Shown one piece after another: positions 1-7,155 of a stretch of 64,000 bases of DNA. Source of the DNA: CALMEC01 sp964434425 (GTDB taxonomy: Bacteria > Actinomycetota > Thermoleophilia > Miltoncostaeales > Miltoncostaeaceae); contig CAYSVH010000010.1 in NCBI GenBank assembly GCA_964434425.1, positions 1 to 64,000 of the forward strand, given 5' to 3'. The notes beneath the pieces were generated by a model, which searched no databases, was not told the origin of the DNA, and saw only the letters and a program-made list of their open reading frames with translations. The number at the start of each line of letters is the position of its first letter. The stretch's first letter is position 1. The position numbers and the translations under genes are program-made.

Positions 1-754
1 CGGTGTAGAGGGAGATGAGGGTGGGTCCGACCCAGAGGGCCAGCACGGCGCCGAGCGCGAGGTACGGGCCGAAGGGAATGGTGTTCTTGCGGGCTCCGGC
101 GCCCTGACGGGCCATGAGGACCACGCCGAGGACGGCGCCCAGGAGGAAGGCGATGAACATCGCCGGGATCACCGAGGCACCGAGGACGGCGCCCAGGAGA
201 AGGGCGAGCTTGACGTCACCCAGACCCATTCCGCCGGGCTTCACCAGGCGAAGGAGCAGCAGGAATCCGGCGGCGCCGAGCGCGCCCGTCACGGGTACCC
301 ACCACTTGGAGGGGTCGTGGATGATCATCGCGGCCAGCGCGAGGGCCGCCGCGGGAAGGACGACGACGTCCGGGATGAGCTTGTGCTGGATGTCGATGAC
401 CACCACCGGGACGAGGGCGACGGTCATGATCGCGACGGCGAGCCCTTCCCCGTTCGCGCCGAAGGCGAGGATCGAGCCGGCGGCCAAGAGGCCCGTGGCC
501 AGCTCGAGCGCCGGGTAGCGCCACGAGATGGGCTGACGGCACGACGAGCAGCGCCGGCCGAGGATCAGCCAGGAGATGACCGGGATGTTCTCGTACCAGG
601 CGAGCACGTGGTCGCAGCTGGTGCAGTGCGAGCGTGGCGACACCACCGACTCCTCACGGGGCCAGCGGTAGGTGAGCACGGTCCAGAAGGATCCGAAGGC
701 GGTGCCGAGGACGCCGGCGATGACGGCCCACATCCAGGTGGGGACGCCGCTCAT
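1..754 (-). CDS. pilD: Prepilin peptidase (type IV leader peptidase), 3' end outside window
   Basis: Integral membrane aspartic protease of family A24 that cleaves the leader of the type IV prepilins encoded next door and N-methylates the new N-terminus. The sequence shows two zinc-type CxxC pairs in the N-terminal cytoplasmic loop (Cys44/47 and Cys69/72), then hydrophobic helices with an Asp in VVVIDIQHK and the second catalytic motif GMGLGDVKL. Both catalytic aspartates are present. The gene runs off the left edge after about 251 residues, close to full family length. ATG at 754 starts the conserved helix; ribosome binding is weak. A sigma-28-like promoter lies at 796-823, so it is probably co-expressed with the pilins to its right. 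Confidence 0.93.
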   Translation of the reverse strand, partial: MSGVPTWMWAVIAGVLGTAFGSFWTVLTYRWPREESVVSPRSHCTSCDHVLAWYENIPVISWLILGRRCSSCRQPISWRYPALELATGLLAAGSILAFGANGEGLAVAIMTVALVPVVVIDIQHKLIPDVVVLPAAALALAAMIIHDPSKWWVPVTGALGAAGFLLLLRLVKPGGMGLGDVKLALLLGAVLGASVIPAMFIAFLLGAVLGVVLMARQGAGARKNTIPFGPYLALGAVLALWVGPTLISLYT

Positions 755-795
755 CGGGCACCCGCGATGTCATGGTGATTCTTCATCCAGGTGAG

Positions 796-823
796 GAATC
801 GGCACCCGGAGTGGGTGACTTAA
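796..823 (-). promoter_or_regulatory. Sigma-28-like promoter of prepilin peptidase gene
   Basis: On the minus strand TTAAG-N15-GCCGATTC, about 42 bp before the ATG. It has the same architecture and spacing as eight other sites in this window. It matches the FliA/SigD/WhiG consensus class TAAA-N(14-16)-GCCGATA. Confidence 0.7.
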
Positions 824-1021
824 CGATTCCCCATGAGGACCGGGGCTTTGAGGCTGGGCACCGTGGCCTCTCCCCTCCTTCGGCGGTTGCCGGGTGCCCC
901 CGCGGGTCGGCCCGGCCGGTTCACGGCTCTCGCGGGCCGGGAGGCGGTGTCGGTGGCGCCGCCATCGTTTCGGGTGCCACGGAGTGGTCCTGCCGACAGC
1001 GAACGAAGCCCGAAATGGCAT

Positions 1022-1044
1022 GAGGCCCGCCGATGGCGGGCCTC
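1022..1044 (-). terminator. Hairpin terminator after pilin 1
   Basis: Perfect 10-bp GC-rich stem (GAGGCCCGCC / GGCGGGCCTC) with a 3-nt loop, 30 bp past the pilin stop codon. Only a short T-rich stretch follows on the minus strand. Confidence 0.7.
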
Positions 1045-1073
1045 ATCACAAACTCACACGACGAGCCTGTCGA

Positions 1074-1574
1074 CTACCAGGTCGTCCCCGCGGCGCAGGC
1101 GGCGACCAGCGCGGTACCGACCCTCGGTGCTCCGACCGCCTTGCACTTCGCCGTTCCACCCTGGTAGTCGCGCACCCACGAGAACGGGGTGGTGGACTTG
1201 CTCACGGTGTTGAGGGCGTACGAGGTGTCGGTGGCGTTGACCGCGACCTGGACCTGGTTGCTGCCGGCCTGTGCCGCCGTGATCTGCCAGACGATGTTCG
1301 GCTCGATCTGGTTCATCTTCGCCTGAACGCTGGCGGTGGTCGGGGCGGCGCCGACGGACGGACGAAGGGCGCTGAAGTCCTGCTCCTGCGAGAAGAGCGC
1401 CTCCATGGCGATCGCGCCGTTGCGAAGAAGCGACTTCGCGTTGCTGTCCTGTGCACCCTTCTTCTGACCGAGGAACGCCGGGATGGCGATGGCCGCGAGG
1501 ATGCCGATGATGAGGACGACAACGAGAAGCTCGATGAGGGTGAAACCCTCCTGACCCCTACGGGACTTGATCAT
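1074..1574 (-). CDS. Type IV major pilin paralogue 1
   Basis: Class IV prepilin of 166 residues. It has a short charged leader, cleavage context QEG|FTLIELL with Glu at +5 of the mature protein, and a ~20-residue hydrophobic assembly helix. The C-terminus carries a Cys-Lys ... Cys pair and a terminal Trp, as expected for the disulfide-bonded loop of pilins. The first ~55 residues are nearly identical to the pilins at 1879 and 6326, while the globular part differs. The start (ATG, MIKSRRG) is chosen because AGGAGC lies 8-10 bp upstream; an upstream extension in frame has no such site. It is preceded by a sigma-28-like promoter and followed by a hairpin. Confidence 0.93.
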   Translation of the reverse strand: MIKSRRGQEGFTLIELLVVVLIIGILAAIAIPAFLGQKKGAQDSNAKSLLRNGAIAMEALFSQEQDFSALRPSVGAAPTTASVQAKMNQIEPNIVWQITAAQAGSNQVQVAVNATDTSYALNTVSKSTTPFSWVRDYQGGTAKCKAVGAPRVGTALVAACAAGTTW

Positions 1575-1654
1575 GTCAAAAGCTCCTGATGCAAAGAGAA
1601 AAAGTACGGACCCTGGCCGACGAAAGAGAAATGGATGGACCGAGGCCACTTCAC

Positions 1655-1682
1655 TTATCGGCAAACGAGACCCGAGACTTGA
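1655..1682 (-). promoter_or_regulatory. Sigma-28-like promoter of pilin 1
   Basis: Minus strand TCAAG-N15-GCCGATAA, a full match to the -10 element of the sigma-28 class. It lies about 80 bp upstream of the pilin start codon. Confidence 0.75.
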
Positions 1683-1704
1683 TCGCCCCGAACGGTTCCG
1701 GGAA

Positions 1705-1731
1705 GACTCATCCCGCCGGACGGGATGAGTC
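1705..1731. other. Perfect inverted repeat upstream of pilin 1 promoter
   Basis: 11-bp arms GACTCATCCCG / CGGGATGAGTC around a 5-nt loop, ending about 23 bp upstream of the -35 element of pilin 1. It could be an operator or a second transcription stop after pilin 2. No T-run is present. Confidence 0.45.
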
Positions 1732-1822
1732 GACAGCAGGGCAACGGCCGCGAAGAGCGCAGAAGCGACAACGAGTGTCGCGCATTCCGCACCCTGTCGA
1801 CACGTCGCACCAGAACCAAAAT

Positions 1823-1856
1823 GACGTGGGGCCCCGCGTCAGCGGGGCCCCACGTC
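1823..1856 (-). terminator. Strong intrinsic terminator after pilin 2
   Basis: 15-bp perfect stem starting GACGTGGGGCCCCGC with a 4-nt loop (GTCA), followed on the minus strand by ATTTTGG. It ends the pilin 2 transcript before the pilin 1 promoter, so each pilin is its own transcription unit. Confidence 0.85.
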
Positions 1857-1878
1857 ACTCAAACCGCCTGGTTCTGAT

Positions 1879-2334
1879 CTACCACTCGTTGCTGGTGCAG
1901 ACACTGACGGTCGGGTTGCCCTTGCACTTCACCACCGTGGCATCGGCGGCGCGACGGTAGGAGAACTCGTTACCCGACTGGCTGTCCGTACGAAGGACGT
2001 AGCCATCAAAGGTCGTGGGGGTGACGGCCACAGCAACCTGGTCATCCTTGGCGACGGCGGCCGCACCGGCGACCCAATCGATGTTCGGCTCGATGGCGTT
2101 CATCGCGGTGGCCACATCGGTGTCGACAGCCTCGAAGTCCTGGTTCTCGGAGTAGTGGGACTCCATCGCGATGGCGGCGTTACGAAGCAGCGACTTCGCG
2201 TTGCTGTCCTGCGCACCCTTCTTCTGACCGAGGAACGCCGGAATCGCGATCGCAGCCAGAATACCGATGATCAGCACGACAACCAGAAGCTCGATGAGGG
2301 TGAAACCCTCCTGGCCCTTACGGGACTTCATCAT
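1879..2334 (-). CDS. Type IV major pilin paralogue 2
   Basis: Prepilin of 151 residues with leader MMKSRKGQEG, processing site G|FTLIE, Glu+5 and a hydrophobic N-terminal helix. The C-terminus has Cys-Lys, a second Cys six residues from the end, and a terminal Trp (C-terminal disulfide loop). It is almost identical to pilin 3 through the helix and the following ~15 residues, and its 5' leader RNA is nearly the same as that of pilin 3. The ATG at 2334 aligns with the other pilins and has GAGGAGT 8 bp upstream. It is transcribed alone from a sigma-28-like promoter and stopped by the 1823-1856 hairpin. Confidence 0.94.
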   Translation of the reverse strand: MMKSRKGQEGFTLIELLVVVLIIGILAAIAIPAFLGQKKGAQDSNAKSLLRNAAIAMESHYSENQDFEAVDTDVATAMNAIEPNIDWVAGAAAVAKDDQVAVAVTPTTFDGYVLRTDSQSGNEFSYRRAADATVVKCKGNPTVSVCTSNEW

Positions 2335-2413
2335 GTGACAACTCCTCAGAGAGAAAGAGAACGGATCCCGGTGACAACCCTGGCCCGAGGCCACATCACC
2401 GGCGTTACACCCG
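2335..2413 (-). other. Conserved structured 5' leader of pilin 2
   Basis: The untranslated region between promoter and ATG is closely similar to the leader of pilin 3. Both can fold as nested stems, CCGGTGA with TCACCGG around an inner TGGCC/GGCCA hairpin. In pilin 3 one pair becomes a G-T wobble but the stem is kept. A role in mRNA stability or translation is inferred. Confidence 0.5.
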
Positions 2414-2441
2414 CTATCGGCTCGTCAGCTGACGAGCTTTA
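2414..2441 (-). promoter_or_regulatory. Sigma-28-like promoter of pilin 2
   Basis: Minus strand TAAAG-N15-GCCGATAG, a canonical match to both elements of the sigma-28 class. It lies 80 bp upstream of the ATG. Confidence 0.8.
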
Positions 2442-2556
2442 GCACCGGGACGGAAGCGGCGCGCGAAGCCGGACGACCCGACCGGCGACCGCTGCACGGG
2501 TCTGATGAACTGGCATCCTCCGGAGGAGTCGTGGGCTCCCATCGTCCCCGAGGTAC

Positions 2557-4086
2557 ATGACCGACCAGCATCGCAACCCGCTTCGCGACCCTCGCGACAA
2601 GCGCCTCCCGCGGATCGCGGGGCCGTGCGCGCTCGTGCTCTTCGGCGTGACCGGCGACCTGGCCCGCAGGAAGATCCTCCCGGCGATCTACGACCTGGCC
2701 AACCGGGGCCTGCTCCCACCCGGGTTCGCCCTCGTGGGGTTCGCCCGCCGTGACTGGAAGACCCAGGACTTCAGCGCGATCGCACGCGAGGCCGTCGCGG
2801 CCCACGCACGCACACCGTTCCGGGAGTCCGTCTGGGCGAGCCTGTCGGAGAGCCTGCGCTTCGTCCCCGGTGACTTCGACGACGACCGGGCGTTCGAGGT
2901 GCTCGCCGAGACCCTCCACGAGCTCGATCGCGCGCACGGCACCGGGGGCAACACCGCCTTCTACCTGTCGATCCCGCCTGGCCTCTTCGAGCTCGTCTGC
3001 TCGCAGCTGGACCGCAGCGGCCTGGCCCGTCCCCGCACCGGGGCATGGAGCCGCATCGTGATCGAAAAGCCCTTCGGCCACGACGCCTCGAGCGCCCGCG
3101 AGTTGGATGAGGTGGTGTCGCGGGTCTTCCCTCCCGAGAGCGTCTTCCGCATCGACCACTACCTCGGCAAGGAGACGGTCCAGAACATCCTGGCGCTGCG
3201 GTTCGCCAACGAGATGTTCGAACCCGTATGGAACGGGGGGCACGTCGACCACGTGCAGATCACGATGGCCGAAGACATCGGCATCGGGGGACGGGCAGGC
3301 TACTACGACGGAGTCGGTGCGGCCAGGGACGTGATCCAGAATCACCTGCTGCAGCTTCTGGCCCTCACGGCGATGGAGGAACCGCTGTCGTTCGAGGCCG
3401 GCGACCTGCGCGCCGAGAAGGTCAAGGCGCTCACCGCGGTGCGCCTGCCCGGCGACCTCGCCCGGGGCACCGCACGCGGCCAGTACGCGGCGGGGTGGCA
3501 GGGAAGCGAACCGGTGGTCGGGTATCTCGAGGAGGACGGCATCGCGCCCGACTCGGCCACCGAGACCTTCGCCGCCGTCCGGCTCGAGATCGCAACCCGG
3601 CGATGGGCCGGCGTGCCCTTCTACATCCGCACCGGCAAGCGACTGGGCAAGCGCGTCACCGAGATCGCCGTGGTCTTCAAACGGGCCCCGTTCCTCCCCT
3701 TCACCGAGACCCAGACGGAGGAGCTCGGCCAGAACGCGCTCGTGATCCGCATCCAGCCGGACGAGGGTGTCACGGTCCGCTTCGGGTCGAAGGTGCCGGG
3801 GGCGCTGATGGAGGTGCGCGACGTCGCCATGGACTTCGGCTACGGGACGTCGTTCACCGAGGCGTCCCCCGAGGCCTACGAGCGGCTCATCCTCGACGTG
3901 CTCATCGGTGCCCCTCCCCTCTTCCCGGATCAGGAGGAGGTCGAGCTCTCGTGGAGGATCCTCGATCCGATCACCCGGCACTGGGCGCGCCGTGGACGCC
4001 CCGATCCCTACGAGCCCGGACGGTGGGGGCCCCGCTCGGCCGACGCGTTGATCGAACGCGACGGCCGCCGCTGGAGGCTGCCGTGA
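2557..4086 (+). CDS. zwf: Glucose-6-phosphate 1-dehydrogenase
   Basis: Catalyses oxidation of glucose 6-phosphate to 6-phosphogluconolactone with NADP+, the entry to the oxidative pentose phosphate pathway. The protein has 509 residues, typical length. Visible motifs are the nucleotide-binding GVTGDLARRK (30-39), EKPFG (170-174) and the active-site RIDHYLGKE (198-206) with the catalytic His. Its stop codon overlaps the GTG start of opcA (GTGA), so the two are translationally coupled. It is transcribed divergently from pilin 2 and sits, with opcA and ppk2, as an island inside the pilus locus. Confidence 0.97.
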   Translation: MTDQHRNPLRDPRDKRLPRIAGPCALVLFGVTGDLARRKILPAIYDLANRGLLPPGFALVGFARRDWKTQDFSAIAREAVAAHARTPFRESVWASLSESLRFVPGDFDDDRAFEVLAETLHELDRAHGTGGNTAFYLSIPPGLFELVCSQLDRSGLARPRTGAWSRIVIEKPFGHDASSARELDEVVSRVFPPESVFRIDHYLGKETVQNILALRFANEMFEPVWNGGHVDHVQITMAEDIGIGGRAGYYDGVGAARDVIQNHLLQLLALTAMEEPLSFEAGDLRAEKVKALTAVRLPGDLARGTARGQYAAGWQGSEPVVGYLEEDGIAPDSATETFAAVRLEIATRRWAGVPFYIRTGKRLGKRVTEIAVVFKRAPFLPFTETQTEELGQNALVIRIQPDEGVTVRFGSKVPGALMEVRDVAMDFGYGTSFTEASPEAYERLILDVLIGAPPLFPDQEEVELSWRILDPITRHWARRGRPDPYEPGRWGPRSADALIERDGRRWRLP

Positions 4087-5111
4087 TCGTCGATCTGACG
4101 GATACCGGCACGACGGAGGTCGTCAAGCGGCTCGTGCGGATCCGCGGCGAGGCCGGCGGGCTGGCACTGGGACGGGTGCTCACGCTGGTCATCGTCGTCG
4201 ACGGACCCGACTGCGAGCGGGCCGTCGCCTCGGCCATCCAGGCCTCGCATGTGCATCCGTCGCGCATCGTCGTGATCGCCGAGCTGGGACGACGCCGCGG
4301 ACGCAGCCGCATCGACGCCCAGATCCGCATCGGCGGTGACGCCGGCGCGGCCGAGGTCGTCATTCTCCGCGCCCGAGGCCCGGTGGCCGATGAGCCGGCC
4401 GCGCTCGCCATCCCCCTTCTCCTTCCCGACTCGCCCATCGTCGGCTGGTGGCCGGGGCGGGCACCGGCCGATACGGCCACCGATCCCCTCGGCCGGCTGT
4501 GTCAGCGGTGCATCACCGACAGCGCCGCCGAGCGGTCATCACGCGACGCGCTGGCCCGCCGGACCGCGAACTACCGTCCCGGCGACAGCGATCTGGCGTG
4601 GAGCCGCATCACCCGCTGGCGTGCGGTGCTCGCCGCGGCACTCGATCTGCCGCCCTTCGAACCCGTGACCGGCGGGGTCGTGGTCGGCGAGGCCGATTCG
4701 GCGCCCGCCGACCTTCTCGCCGGCTGGCTGGCATCCCGGCTGCGCCTGCCGATCGCGCGGGCCCGATCATCGCGTGGAAGCGGCCTGGTGAGCGTCCGGC
4801 TGACGCGGGAGTCGGGGAACATCGATCTGCACCGCCCGACGGGATCTGAACGCGCCGCACTCATCCATGCGCTGCATCCCGCACGCCGCATCACCCTCAC
4901 GCGACGGTCCGACGCCGAGTGCCTGGCCGACGAGCTGCGCCACCTGGACGCGGATGAGATCTACCACGAGGCCCTCATCACCGGGCTGGACCTCCTGGAG
5001 CACCCACGGCAGACGGCCGCGGCTCTTATCCGAAACGGGCTCGCACCGTCCGATGAGGACGCACGTCACGTCCTGGGTGGCGGGGGCCGCAACGGGGAGA
5101 GGCCCAGCTAG
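4083..5111 (+). CDS. opcA: Glucose-6-phosphate dehydrogenase assembly protein OpcA
   Basis: OpcA is the redox-responsive assembly/activation partner of G6PD in cyanobacteria and actinobacteria. The 342-residue protein has the family features around PLLLPDSPIVGWWPG and the region DPLGRLCQRCITDSA. GTG at 4083 is chosen because it overlaps the zwf stop codon; the longer open frame upstream lies antiphase inside zwf. Family assignment rests on sequence features and on the invariant zwf-opcA pairing. Confidence 0.9.
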   Translation: MIVDLTDTGTTEVVKRLVRIRGEAGGLALGRVLTLVIVVDGPDCERAVASAIQASHVHPSRIVVIAELGRRRGRSRIDAQIRIGGDAGAAEVVILRARGPVADEPAALAIPLLLPDSPIVGWWPGRAPADTATDPLGRLCQRCITDSAAERSSRDALARRTANYRPGDSDLAWSRITRWRAVLAAALDLPPFEPVTGGVVVGEADSAPADLLAGWLASRLRLPIARARSSRGSGLVSVRLTRESGNIDLHRPTGSERAALIHALHPARRITLTRRSDAECLADELRHLDADEIYHEALITGLDLLEHPRQTAAALIRNGLAPSDEDARHVLGGGGRNGERPS

Positions 5112-5176
5112 ATTTGGGCTGCAGGCGCGGTTGTCTGCGCCTGGCCCGATTCGCCCTCCGACCCACAGGGATCCAC

Positions 5177-6067
5177 ATGCAGCAGCAGCTTCGCGAGTAC
5201 ATCGATCAGCTCCGCCGCGAGGGCTACACCGTCCGCGACGATCACGGGTCCGACCCCGACCTCATCGATCCCGGCGGAAGCGCCGTCGAGACGTGGCGGG
5301 AGGACTTCCCCTACCCGGAGCGCATGGACCGCGACGAGTACGAGGTCGAGAAGTACCTCCTGCAGATCGAGCTGCTGAAGTTCCAGTACTGGCTGATCGA
5401 CACCAAGCAGCGGTGCGTGGTGGTGTTCGAGGGTCGCGACGCGGCCGGCAAGGGGGGCACCATCAAGCGGTTCATGGAGCACCTCAACCCCCGCGCCGCG
5501 CGGGTGGTGGCGCTGACGAAACCCACGGACACCGAGATCCACCAGTGGTACTTCCAGCGCTACGTGCGGCACCTTCCGACGGCCGGCGAGATCGTGCTCT
5601 TCGACCGCTCGTGGTACAACCGGCTCGGCGTGGAGCGCGTCATGGGTTTCTGCACCGATGACGAGTACGCCCGTCACATGCGTCAGACACCGCGCTTCGA
5701 GGAGATGCTCGTCGACAGCGGCATCTCACTCACCAAGCTCTGGTTCTCGGTGGCGCCCAGCGAACAGCGCACGCGCTTCGCCATCCGGCAGATCGACCCC
5801 GTGCGCCGATGGAAGCTCTCGCCGATGGACCTGGAGTCCCTGGACAAGTGGGACGACTACACGGCGGCCAAGGAAGCGATGTTCACCGCCACCGACACCG
5901 ACATCGCCCCGTGGACGACGATCAGGAGCAACGACAAGAAACGCGCCCGGATCAACGCGATGCGCTTCTTCCTCAATCAGTTCGACTACGAGGGGCGTGA
6001 TCCCGACGTGGTGTTCGCACCGGATCCGCTGATCGTGAGCCGAGCGCGCGACTCCGTCGGGGACTAG
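5177..6067 (+). CDS. ppk2: Polyphosphate kinase 2
   Basis: PPK2-family kinase that transfers phosphate between polyphosphate and nucleoside diphosphates. The 296-residue single-domain protein has Walker A GRDAAGKGG (86-94), Walker B-like FDRSWYNR, and the lid region with Arg/Lys clusters. ATG at 5177 is the first start after the opcA stop and places the domain at its usual distance from the N-terminus; the ribosome site (CAGGGAT) is modest. Co-location with zwf/opcA hints at coupling of polyphosphate to central carbon metabolism. Whether the preferred product is ATP or GTP cannot be read from the sequence. Confidence 0.93.
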   Translation: MQQQLREYIDQLRREGYTVRDDHGSDPDLIDPGGSAVETWREDFPYPERMDRDEYEVEKYLLQIELLKFQYWLIDTKQRCVVVFEGRDAAGKGGTIKRFMEHLNPRAARVVALTKPTDTEIHQWYFQRYVRHLPTAGEIVLFDRSWYNRLGVERVMGFCTDDEYARHMRQTPRFEEMLVDSGISLTKLWFSVAPSEQRTRFAIRQIDPVRRWKLSPMDLESLDKWDDYTAAKEAMFTATDTDIAPWTTIRSNDKKRARINAMRFFLNQFDYEGRDPDVVFAPDPLIVSRARDSVGD

Positions 6068-6150
6068 GAATCGCTCCTGCTCGAGGTCCTCGTTTCTCCG
6101 GCGGAAACGTCGACGGACGACCCATGACAGAACGCCCGGGCCCAACACCC

Positions 6151-6258
6151 AGAATCGCCGGTCCACCTCATCGCACAGGGTCAAGTGCCACCCCGGGGGG
6201 CGCTTCAGCAGACGCCCACAAGCCGAGAATCCACTGTCCACATCACAGGGTCAAGTGC
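6151..6258. repeat. Imperfect direct repeat pair between ppk2 and pilin 3
   Basis: Two related ~35-nt segments (about 6151-6188 and 6222-6258), each starting AGAATC, containing GTCCAC and ending CACAGGGTCAAGTGC. The last 15 bases are identical. They lie in an otherwise gene-free 258-bp stretch, next to the pilin 3 terminator. Function unknown. Confidence 0.6.
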
Positions 6259-6297
6259 AAAAAATGAGGAGGGGCCCCGCATCGGCGGGACCCCTCC
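6259..6297 (-). terminator. Intrinsic terminator after pilin 3
   Basis: 13-bp stem GGAGGGGCCCCGC with one mismatch and a short loop, followed on the minus strand by ATTTTTTG. This is the best T-run among the pilus terminators. Confidence 0.88.
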
Positions 6298-6325
6298 GTT
6301 ACCACCTACCTTGATGCCGCTGCGA

Positions 6326-6826
6326 TTACCACTGGTTGCCGGTGCAAGTGGTCGGGAACGCCGTGGCACCGGCGTTGGCCTTGCACCGCTCGACCTGCGC
6401 GTTCACGTCACGGACGTAGCTGAAGAGGTTGCCCGACTGGCTGGCGCTGTGGAGAGCGTACTCGGTGAACGGGGTCGCCACGCTAACGAAGACGGCGTCG
6501 TCCTTCGCAGACGCAGTTGATGCGCTGACTGCCGGTGCGGCCGCTCCAACCGTCCAGTTGATGTTCGGCTCCACGGCCTGGAGGTCTGCTGTGGTCAGGG
6601 TGGTGGTAGCGGCGCCCGCCGTGGTGAAGTCCTGCTCGGAAGAGTAGTGGGACTCCATGGCGATCGCAGCGTTGCGAAGAAGCGACTTCGCGTTGCTGTC
6701 CTGCGCACCCTTCTTCTGGCCGAGGAACGCAGGAATCGCGATGGCCGCGAGGATACCGATGATGAGGACGACAACCAGAAGCTCGATGAGGGTGAAACCC
6801 TCCTGGCCCTTACGGGACTTGATCAT
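6326..6826 (-). CDS. Type IV major pilin paralogue 3
   Basis: Prepilin of 166 residues with MIKSRKGQEG leader, G|FTLIELL processing site and Glu+5. The hydrophobic helix is identical to that of the other two pilins. A C-terminal Cys-Lys ... Cys pair and terminal Trp are present. The middle region (Ala/Thr-rich, about residues 70-110) is unlike pilins 1 and 2. ATG at 6826 has GAGGAGT 8 bp upstream. It is separated from pilins 1 and 2 by the zwf-opcA-ppk2 island but shares leader and promoter with pilin 2, so the set arose by duplication with divergence of the exposed head. Confidence 0.94.
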   Translation of the reverse strand: MIKSRKGQEGFTLIELLVVVLIIGILAAIAIPAFLGQKKGAQDSNAKSLLRNAAIAMESHYSSEQDFTTAGAATTTLTTADLQAVEPNINWTVGAAAPAVSASTASAKDDAVFVSVATPFTEYALHSASQSGNLFSYVRDVNAQVERCKANAGATAFPTTCTGNQW

Positions 6827-6906
6827 GTGAAAACTCCTCAGAGAGTAAAGAGAACGAATCCCGGCGACACCCTTGGCCCGAGGCCACATCACCGGCGTTA
6901 CATCCA
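6827..6906 (-). other. Conserved structured 5' leader of pilin 3
   Basis: About 80 nt, nearly identical to the pilin 2 leader, with the nested CCGGTGA / TCGCCGG and TGGCC / GGCCA stems and the same GAGGAGT site just before the ATG. Confidence 0.5.
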
Positions 6907-6934
6907 CTATCGGCATCAGCACGTGAGTTCTTTA
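6907..6934 (-). promoter_or_regulatory. Sigma-28-like promoter of pilin 3
   Basis: Minus strand TAAAG-N15-GCCGATAG, the same hexamers and spacing as the pilin 2 promoter. Confidence 0.8.
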
Positions 6935-7101
6935 GGGTGCGACAGACGCTTCGTCATCACTCTCGCCCAGCCGACATGTGCCGTCGACGTCGCCCGCCGA
7001 TCCGAAGCGGAATCGACTCCCCGGCGTCCGACATACAGGCCGGCCCAGGCCGCCACCACCCGGCACACGGACGTGACGATCGTGCACCACTCCGAAATCA
7101 C

Positions 7102-7130
7102 CGAGGGACGGAGCGCTGCTCCGTCCCTCG
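7102..7130 (-). terminator. Terminator of the pilT-pilC operon
   Basis: 13-bp perfect stem CGAGGGACGGAGC with a 3-nt loop, 26 bp past the pilC stop codon. A short TTT follows on the minus strand. Confidence 0.8.
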
Positions 7131-7155
7131 GGTGCCGCCCGGATCGACGTCTCGC

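Noticed and set aside
2335..2413. Pilin leader considered as a c-di-GMP (GEMM) riboswitch
   Set aside because: The conserved GEMM core sequences and tetraloop receptor are not present.
2425..3981. 518-codon frame antisense to zwf
   Set aside because: Shadow of a certain G6PD gene; no features.
3228..4082. Long upstream extension of the opcA frame
   Set aside because: It lies inside zwf in another phase; the GTGA overlap gives a standard OpcA length.
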